NCBI RefSeq assembly: GCF_020034665.1
Contig: NZ_JAIQDI010000001.1
Span: forward strand, 2,914,001-2,978,000
Length of the DNA stretch: 64,000 nucleotides
Source of the DNA: Niabella beijingensis
GTDB taxonomy: Bacteria; Bacteroidota; Bacteroidia; Chitinophagales; Chitinophagaceae
Direction of reading: 5' to 3'
Part shown: piece after piece, positions 44,366 through 51,172 of the stretch
Layout: every line of letters starts with the position of its first letter
Numbering within the stretch: the first letter of the stretch is position 1
The notes under the pieces: model-generated
What the model saw: the letters and a program-made list of their open reading frames with translations, nothing else
Databases searched by the model: none
What the model was told of the DNA's origin: nothing
Program-made: the position numbers and the translations under genes

Positions 44366-44408
44366 TTTAACAAACTTTTTAATTTATTTAATAAGTTTGT
44401 TAAATTTG
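44366..44408 (+). promoter_or_regulatory. operator and -7 box of ROK regulator gene 2
   Basis: TTTAACAAACTT (44366-44377) and AAGTTTGTTAAA (44393-44404) are again perfect 12-base arms with a 15-base spacer. Compared with operator 1 one base is changed in each arm (T to C and A to G), which keeps the symmetry. A perfect -7 box TAAATTTG (44401-44408) overlaps the right arm, 16 bases before the ATG. Confidence 0.75.
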
Positions 44409-44424
44409 CATTAACAATGTTGCT

Positions 44425-45630
44425 ATGCAAAAGAAAATTCACTATAAAAAGTTGGTCTTAAGAGAGTTTTATTATGCGGGCTCTCTTTCCTGTGCAGAGT
44501 TGAGTACCCGGATCGGTAAAAGCATTCCGTTTACCACCCAGCTATTAAGCGACCTGGCAAAAGAAGGTGTAGTGGTGGAAGATGGGCTGGCACCCTCCAA
44601 TGGAGGTCGCCGGCCGGTAATGTATTCGGTAAAGCCGGAAGCGATGTACATCATAGCAGTGGCAATGGACCAGATGGTGACGCGTGTGGCGGTGATGGAT
44701 TTTGACAATAAACCGGTAATGCCGCTGTTGCAGGAGGAGCTGAAACTGGCTGATAACCCGGAAGTGTTGCTGCATTTAAAAGTATTGATTGAAGGCGCGA
44801 TAAAGAAAGCGAAGATCTCAAAAAAGAAAGTGCTTGGTGTGGGTATCGGGATGCCGGGTTTTATAGATCCGCAAAAAGGGATCAATTATTCTTTTGTTTC
44901 TGTTGATGATAACAGCATCTCCGGTTACCTGCAAAAAGAGCTGGATGTTCCGGTTTATATCGATAATGATTCCAGTATCATCGCCCTTGCGGAGCAGCAT
45001 TTTGGAGCGGCCATGGGTGTTGGGAATGCGATGGTGGTGAATATCGGCTGGGGTATTGGTTTGGGATTGATCCTGAACAACCAGCTGTACCGGGGTGGTA
45101 ATGGTTTTGCGGGAGAGTTCAGCCACATTCCTTTTTTTGATAACAACAAAGTTTGTTCCTGTGGCAAGCGGGGTTGTCTGGAGACGGAGACTTCATTAAA
45201 GGTGCTCATAGATAAGGCGGAGCAGGGATTGAAAAAGAGGGCATCGTCGGCTTTTCTGAAGAAGGACTTCCGCACGGGTTCGATGGAGAGGGACTGGCAG
45301 GCGATTGTAAAGGCGGCCCAGCAGGGCGATGAGTATGTGGTGAGGTTGCTGACAGGGGCGGGATATGATATAGGTCGTGGTGTTGCGGTGCTGATCCATC
45401 TGTTCAACCCGGATCTGATCGTATTGAGTGGTCGCGGTTCGCAGGCCGGCCGTTTGTGGCAGGCACCCGTCCTTCAGGCACTTGCCGAACATTGCATACC
45501 ACGACTGGTGGGTAATACGCTGGTTAAAATGTCCACATTAGGGCACAAAGCCGAACTGGTAGGTGCTGCTGCGTTGGTACTCGAAAACCAGGCCAGAATG
45601 AAAGAAAAGCATAAAATGGCTGTTTTATAA
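44425..45630 (+). CDS. ROK-family transcriptional regulator 2
   Basis: This 401-residue paralog of the first ROK regulator has the same winged helix, the same CSCGKRGCLE zinc site and FAGEFSHIPF. The first 150 codons and the segment from DWQAIVKAAQQGD to ALAEHCIPR are nearly the same as in copy 1, even at silent sites, while residues about 160-300 and the last 40 have diverged (VSVDDNSISGYLQKELDVPV against VSTEDSSISGYLQKELDIPA). It precedes the second SusC/SusD pair by 310 bp. Probably represses itself, and may control that pair. Confidence 0.92.
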   Translation: MQKKIHYKKLVLREFYYAGSLSCAELSTRIGKSIPFTTQLLSDLAKEGVVVEDGLAPSNGGRRPVMYSVKPEAMYIIAVAMDQMVTRVAVMDFDNKPVMPLLQEELKLADNPEVLLHLKVLIEGAIKKAKISKKKVLGVGIGMPGFIDPQKGINYSFVSVDDNSISGYLQKELDVPVYIDNDSSIIALAEQHFGAAMGVGNAMVVNIGWGIGLGLILNNQLYRGGNGFAGEFSHIPFFDNNKVCSCGKRGCLETETSLKVLIDKAEQGLKKRASSAFLKKDFRTGSMERDWQAIVKAAQQGDEYVVRLLTGAGYDIGRGVAVLIHLFNPDLIVLSGRGSQAGRLWQAPVLQALAEHCIPRLVGNTLVKMSTLGHKAELVGAAALVLENQARMKEKHKMAVL

Positions 45631-45940
45631 ACCAGGATTTTTTAATGATTAAATGAGAAAGAATGAACCAGGCAAAAGTATCTTCTTGGTCAATATCTGA
45701 TTAAATGCAGGCCTGCGCAACAGTTCTTTTCAGGAGCTGAGGGTGTTGCATGGTCAGTACAGAACCCTAGTATCCTTTTCGCGAATGAAAACAATCCCTG
45801 TTGCTAAAGGCAATGGCTAAATCCTGCCAGCAGGACTCCGTATTCATGAGAAATGTGCCCACCGGTTACGGCGGGAACAGATCGTTATTGTTCAGATAAT
45901 CCACCAAGCCAAAATTTTTTAATTATTTAAATGAGAAAAA
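45631..45940. other. spacer between ROK 2 and SusC 2 with a relic of a susC start
   Basis: The 310 bp hold no gene. Bases about 45635-45690 resemble 45910-45962, the leader and first codons of SusC 2. The rest (45691-45905) has a small inverted repeat TCCTG-CCAG-CAGGA and no open frame or terminator that I trust. Confidence 0.65.
45635..45690 (+). repeat. duplicate of the SusC 2 leader and start
   Basis: This stretch aligns with 45910-45962 at roughly 85 percent, including ATTTTTTAAT, AAATGAGAAA, AATGAACC and CAAAAGTAT. Its ATG at 45663 opens a frame reading MNQAKVSSWSISD before a stop, against MNRTKVFIVLIAL in the real gene. Confidence 0.6.
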
Positions 45941-48900
45941 ATGAACCGAACAAAAGTATTCATTGTATTGATTGCGTTGCTGCTCAGTAGCACAACGCTG
46001 CTTGCCCAGGTAAAACGTACCATTACCGGGGTAATTACCGACAGCGAAGGCAAGCCGGTGCCGGGTGCTACTGTATCGATCAAGGGTGCAGACAAAGCAA
46101 CACTCACTGATGAACAGGGGAATTACAGCATTGAAGTTACAAGCAATAATGCTGTATTAGAAGTATCATCTGTAGGGTTTATAAGTAAGAATGTAAAAGT
46201 GACCACCGAAAGTTCTTTAAACATTGCATTAGACGATACAGGTGGAAAATCAGAGGATGAGGTGGTAGTTACAGCATTGGGTATAAAGCGGGAAAAGCGA
46301 TCATTGGGATACGCTACATCAACAATTAACGGAGATGAGCTGCTGAAGGCGGGAGCAACGCAAAACCCCTTTCTTGCTTTATATGGTAAGGCTGCAGGTG
46401 TTGGGGTTAATATAGGCTCTGGTGGTCCAACAGCGGGAGTTAACGTTCGGATAAGAGGTGCTGCCGGACTAGAATCAGGGACGAATACAAGACCTTTATT
46501 TGTTGTGGACGGTGTGCCTATGTATGATGAGAAGACATCAATGGACAGCAGAGGATACGATCCCTTAAATTCCTTTGACTATGGATCTGGAATCAATGAT
46601 ATCAACTCCGATGATATAGAGTCTATTGAAATATTAAAAGGGGCAAAGGCCACAGTACTATATGGTAGCCAGGCATTAAACGGGGTAGTACTTATAACGA
46701 CAAAGGCCGGAAGAAAAACAAGAGGTCTGGGTGTACAATTATCTCACCAAATCACGATAGACAAACCATTTACCTTTATCGATTTTCAGAATGAATATGG
46801 TTCAGGGGACAGCATAACTGCAATTCAATACGCGACCTTAAATGGCAAGCAGGTAAGAAAATTACCATTAAGCAGGTTCAGCTTCGGGCCTAAATTTGAT
46901 GGTAGCCCAATAATGCTTTACGACAGTACGATGGGGTCCTATGCAGCGCAACCTAATAATTTTATTGATTTTTTCCGGACCGCGATCAATAATCGCACAA
47001 ATGTCGCTGTCGCAGGGGGAGGTAGTATGGGAAGTGTTCGGGCTTCTTACACAAGAAATAACTATGAGGATATATTAGACGGCTTTACACAGAAGCAAAA
47101 TTCATTCAGTTTTAATGGTAACTTTAAAGTATCGCCATTTGCAACATTTGAGTTCATCAATAATCTCTATACAGTAAATACGAGGAATCGTCGTCCTAAT
47201 ATCCAACAGTTGGTTGCAACAGGATTGAACAGAGATTATGATTACAATTGGATGAGAAGTTTTTATCATGACGCTGATGGCTTCCGGAAAGATCTGGACC
47301 CTTACGGATTGGCCGGAAGTTCACCAGGTTACTGGCCAAATGCTATTGCAAATATATTGTGGGAGCAAAATGACAACCTGGATAAGGACAATAAATTTCA
47401 CCTGGTAAGTGCCGTTAAGTCAACATTGCAATTTACTAAAGAGTTTTCGTTTATTGGACAAGCTTCTATTGACTATACGAATACAGACTTTATTACGGAA
47501 AACAAGATAACAAGAATGTCTCCGACCAGAACCGGAGGCAAATATAGCTGGACAAAACGTAATACGACAGTTCAAAATTATCAGGGATTATTAAAGTATG
47601 AAAAAGACTTTAATAATGATCTGAACTTTTTCTTCTACGGCGGAGGGGCGTATCAGAAAATTACTGCTAATAATAGCTATGTTTCTACCGGGAATATGGG
47701 ACTCATTTATCCTGATTGGTTTTCTATGGCCAATGCAGATATCAGGGGATGGCCAACAGCAGGCGGGATGAGCCAGGTATTAGGAATGACAAGGGGATCG
47801 GATGTTTTATACAGTGTTTTGGGATCTGCTACATTATCATATAAAAGCACCTATTATCTTGAAGCACAAGCTCGAAACGACTGGAATTCGACTCTGCAAT
47901 CTCCAAACAATTCTTACTTCTATCCCGGGCTCTCGCTCACCTGGAATTTTACAAATGATTTTACATTGCCCAAATTGAAGTATGGTAAATTGAGATTCGC
48001 CTGGGCAGATGTGGGTGGAGGACCCAGTACAGCAACAGGTGACCGATATTTTGCGAATAATTCCTTTAGTGTAAGTCAGTTACCTTATTCTTATGGTCCC
48101 GTGGTGGTAACACCTCCAAGTTCTTTGTTTCTTGAAATGATCAAGCCTTTTAGAAAAAGGGAATTTGAAGTTGGTTTTAATACCCGATGGTTTGAACAAA
48201 ACAGGTTAGAAGTTGATTTCTCCTTCTATACTAATAATACCTACAATCAGATCGTTTCTCAACCTCTGTCAGAGGCAACTGGTTATAAAACTGCTAAGAT
48301 CAATACTGGAAATCTGAAAAACTGGGGGTATGAACTGTTTATAAAAGCAGCCCCGCTGGTAACAGAAAAATACAGATGGGAGGTGACATTTACAGGGGCC
48401 AATCAACTTTCGAAGGTATTAAAATTGTATCCGGGGATCAAACAGAAATATATTGATGGGAATTCCGGATTCCAGGTTTTTGCTGAAGAAGGAAAAAGAA
48501 TCGGAGAAATAAAGGCGTATGATTATCAGAGAGATCCGAATGGCAATAAAGTTGTTGGTAGTAATGGGTTATATAAACTGGAAGATCAGGTTACCTATAC
48601 CGGTAAGAATGTGAACCCTAAAATGTTTGGAGGGTTATACAGCGATTTCTTCCTAAAGGGATTTAACCTGCATTTTGGGTTGGATTACAAGTTCGGGGGT
48701 ACGATTTTCTCTTATACAAATAATTACTTGATGGGTACCGGAGTCATCAAAGCCAGCCTGCCAGGAAGAGACGAAGAGCATGGGGGTGTTGCCTACTATA
48801 TCGACAAGGACAATGGGAACAAAGTACAATGGGAACATAATAAACCGGCACCGTCTAATGCAAGGAATGGAGTTGTGTATCATGATGGAATTATACTTGA

Positions 48901-49270
48901 TGGCGTAAAAGAGATTGCAAGCGGAGGACAGACAACCTACGCGAAAAATGATATTATCGTTGCTGCACCTAATTATTATCAGACCTATGTTAATGATCTA
49001 AGCACTTCCTGGCCTCCAGACCGGTTATTTAAAAATGATTATATAAAAATCAGAGAGTTGGCTTTGCAATATACATTACCAGTAAGACTGGTGCAGCGTG
49101 TGGGGTTGCAAAAATTGACACTTACGGCTGCTGCCCGAAATCTCGGATACATTTATAAAACAGTTCCGAATATTGATCCGGAAGGTGCGCTCGGAGCTCA
49201 GGGGTATATTGAAAATTCCTTTTACCCATCCATTCGCTCGTATTCTTTCGGCGTTAATGTCAGCTTTTAA
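45941..49270 (+). CDS. SusC/RagA-type TonB-dependent receptor 2
   Basis: This 1,109-residue outer-membrane transporter has a signal peptide (ending TLLAQ), a carboxypeptidase-D-like domain (TITGVITDSEGKPVPGATVS), a TonB-box-like stretch (EDEVVVTALGIKRE), a plug domain and a barrel ending in Phe. It differs widely from SusC 1 beyond the signal and TonB-box part. From about 46300 on the DNA is more AT-rich than in the first locus, which points to a different history. The next gene is its SusD partner. Confidence 0.95.
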   Translation: MNRTKVFIVLIALLLSSTTLLAQVKRTITGVITDSEGKPVPGATVSIKGADKATLTDEQGNYSIEVTSNNAVLEVSSVGFISKNVKVTTESSLNIALDDTGGKSEDEVVVTALGIKREKRSLGYATSTINGDELLKAGATQNPFLALYGKAAGVGVNIGSGGPTAGVNVRIRGAAGLESGTNTRPLFVVDGVPMYDEKTSMDSRGYDPLNSFDYGSGINDINSDDIESIEILKGAKATVLYGSQALNGVVLITTKAGRKTRGLGVQLSHQITIDKPFTFIDFQNEYGSGDSITAIQYATLNGKQVRKLPLSRFSFGPKFDGSPIMLYDSTMGSYAAQPNNFIDFFRTAINNRTNVAVAGGGSMGSVRASYTRNNYEDILDGFTQKQNSFSFNGNFKVSPFATFEFINNLYTVNTRNRRPNIQQLVATGLNRDYDYNWMRSFYHDADGFRKDLDPYGLAGSSPGYWPNAIANILWEQNDNLDKDNKFHLVSAVKSTLQFTKEFSFIGQASIDYTNTDFITENKITRMSPTRTGGKYSWTKRNTTVQNYQGLLKYEKDFNNDLNFFFYGGGAYQKITANNSYVSTGNMGLIYPDWFSMANADIRGWPTAGGMSQVLGMTRGSDVLYSVLGSATLSYKSTYYLEAQARNDWNSTLQSPNNSYFYPGLSLTWNFTNDFTLPKLKYGKLRFAWADVGGGPSTATGDRYFANNSFSVSQLPYSYGPVVVTPPSSLFLEMIKPFRKREFEVGFNTRWFEQNRLEVDFSFYTNNTYNQIVSQPLSEATGYKTAKINTGNLKNWGYELFIKAAPLVTEKYRWEVTFTGANQLSKVLKLYPGIKQKYIDGNSGFQVFAEEGKRIGEIKAYDYQRDPNGNKVVGSNGLYKLEDQVTYTGKNVNPKMFGGLYSDFFLKGFNLHFGLDYKFGGTIFSYTNNYLMGTGVIKASLPGRDEEHGGVAYYIDKDNGNKVQWEHNKPAPSNARNGVVYHDGIILDGVKEIASGGQTTYAKNDIIVAAPNYYQTYVNDLSTSWPPDRLFKNDYIKIRELALQYTLPVRLVQRVGLQKLTLTAAARNLGYIYKTVPNIDPEGALGAQGYIENSFYPSIRSYSFGVNVSF

Positions 49271-49303
49271 TCAACTGTAGCATTCACAATTCAATTTTAA
49301 AAA

Positions 49304-51064
49304 ATGAAAAAGATATTATTAGGATTGATAACGATGTCATTATTATTTTCTTCTTGTAAGAAGAATTTAGATAATGAATTTTTCAATCCAGAAAACTACG
49401 ATAAAACGGGAAATCTTTTTGGAGGACTCTTTACACGTACCATGTTTAACTGGAAAATCTATGTGCAGGATTATGGTGAATATTGGTGGGAAATTGCCGG
49501 TAGTGGAGCTATGGGTGTATTGGGGTACACTCAGGTGTCTCAACGATATATCACGAATCGATACGACTGGTTTGGCAGTTATGATGACCTGAGCGGAACA
49601 AACGGATTTGGAAATGCTACTTCTTTATGGCAGGGCCGACTGGGCTCATTTTACACCGGACTAAATACATGGGCAGTAATGAAGGATAATCTGACAAAGG
49701 TTTCGGGGCAGGAGCTGGATGACAATCAGATTTATTTCGAGCTTACTTCAGTAATAAAAGATTATGCTGCACTACTTGCAGTTGATTTTTATAACTCAAT
49801 CCCTTATTCAGAGGCGTTCAAGGGCTCTGAGCGGGTTTTTTTCCCCAAGTACGATGATCCCAAAGGTATCTATGTAGGTGTTTTAGATGAACTAAAACGT
49901 ATATCCGAAGAATTGCCTGCAGTTTATGATAAAATGTCGGCATCTGCTAAAGCGACTTTTAATACCCAGGACATAGCGTTCAAGGGTGATTTAAATAAAT
50001 GGATCCAATATATTAATGCGATCCGGCTTAAATATGCGCTTCGGATTTCAGGTGTGGAAGAGCAGACTGCAAAAACGCATATACAGGATGTTTTATCTAA
50101 AAATAATTTACCCGCTGCTGATATGGTTTTTGTAATGCCTTATGCACTGGACCCAAGGAATGGCGGAGAATGGGTAAGAGGGCTTAATGAAGGCTGGCCG
50201 GGAACCTTTATTCCAGACATTATCATGCGACGCATGAATAAGAATAATGTCTTGTATGAAGCAGGGACTGATGATCCCCGCTTGCCTGTTATTGCCTTTC
50301 CTACGAATAAAAGTAATTTGACAGCGACTCCTGCTGTTGGGGCTTATCAAGGGGTGAATATGAATGCAGATGGGCAGAAACCCGGATATGATGGCGGCGA
50401 ACGTTATTATACAGGCGGCATTCTTGGGGATATTAATGAACATCTCGCACAAAATTCAAGGTCGCTTTATAATTTTGTAACCATCACGCTTAATGATAAA
50501 TTTCCGGTTTATATGATGTCATTGGCAGAGGTCGATTTGCTACTGGCTGAAATTGCTGCAAAAAACCTGGGGTCAACGGGAAAATCTGCGGGAGAGCATG
50601 TTAAGGACGCTATAACCCATTCCACAGACTTTTGGTATGCCAGAAACGCAGAAAGTAGTTATGTAACAAATGTGCCTGTGCTACATCCGGGCAAACCTTC
50701 CTCAGCAACTATAGCAATGTATGCCGATTCCTTGTCCGCAAGAGTGAATAATAGAGGGGCCCTGGAAGAAAAAATGGAGCTGATTATGCAGCAAAAATTT
50801 ATTCACTTAAATGTGATGTGTCCATATGAATTATGGACCGAGCAAAGAAGAACCAGACATCCGAAGTTGGAACCGCTCACTTTCAATACAAAGGTAATGA
50901 AACCGTTCCCTGAGAGGTTGCGATATCCCACAGCAGAACAACAAAACAATCCTGATAACTATAATACAGTAAAAGGGGAGGATAATTTTACCAGCCCTAT
51001 ATTTTGGGTACCTCAAAATCTAAGAACTGTAAATCCATATTGGGATAATTACAATTACGAATAA
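49304..51064 (+). CDS. SusD/RagB-type nutrient-binding lipoprotein 2
   Basis: This 586-residue protein has a lipoprotein signal with lipobox LFSSC and then a SusD-like fold rich in aromatic residues (FNWKIYVQDYGEYWWEIAG, RYDWFGSYDD). MSLAEVDLLLAEIAAKNLG and the final helices (IMQQKFIHLNVMCPYELWTE) are typical. It starts 33 bp after SusC 2 and should be its partner. It is AT-rich like SusC 2. A perfect ten-base terminator follows. Confidence 0.93.
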   Translation: MKKILLGLITMSLLFSSCKKNLDNEFFNPENYDKTGNLFGGLFTRTMFNWKIYVQDYGEYWWEIAGSGAMGVLGYTQVSQRYITNRYDWFGSYDDLSGTNGFGNATSLWQGRLGSFYTGLNTWAVMKDNLTKVSGQELDDNQIYFELTSVIKDYAALLAVDFYNSIPYSEAFKGSERVFFPKYDDPKGIYVGVLDELKRISEELPAVYDKMSASAKATFNTQDIAFKGDLNKWIQYINAIRLKYALRISGVEEQTAKTHIQDVLSKNNLPAADMVFVMPYALDPRNGGEWVRGLNEGWPGTFIPDIIMRRMNKNNVLYEAGTDDPRLPVIAFPTNKSNLTATPAVGAYQGVNMNADGQKPGYDGGERYYTGGILGDINEHLAQNSRSLYNFVTITLNDKFPVYMMSLAEVDLLLAEIAAKNLGSTGKSAGEHVKDAITHSTDFWYARNAESSYVTNVPVLHPGKPSSATIAMYADSLSARVNNRGALEEKMELIMQQKFIHLNVMCPYELWTEQRRTRHPKLEPLTFNTKVMKPFPERLRYPTAEQQNNPDNYNTVKGEDNFTSPIFWVPQNLRTVNPYWDNYNYE

Positions 51065-51082
51065 ATAGAAGGAAGAAAGGTA

Positions 51083-51108
51083 TAAGGCCACCTGTAATGG
51101 TGGCCTTA
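51083..51108 (+). terminator. terminator of the second SusC/SusD operon
   Basis: TAAGGCCACC-TGTAAT-GGTGGCCTTA forms a perfect ten-base stem, followed by TATATT, a weak T-run, 18 bp after the stop. Confidence 0.75.
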
Positions 51109-51136
51109 TATATTATGAGACCAGATACTTTACTTT

Positions 51137-51145
51137 GTTTATTAA
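51137..51145 (+). promoter_or_regulatory. possible ROK half-operator before the GH3 gene
   Basis: GTTTATTAA is the core of one arm of ROK operator 1. The other arm is absent, and such an AT-rich nonamer could arise by chance. TTACTTTG just before it (51130-51137) is a near match to a -7 box. Confidence 0.25.
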
Positions 51146-51172
51146 TTTTACGCGATCTTCTTAATTTTTTTA

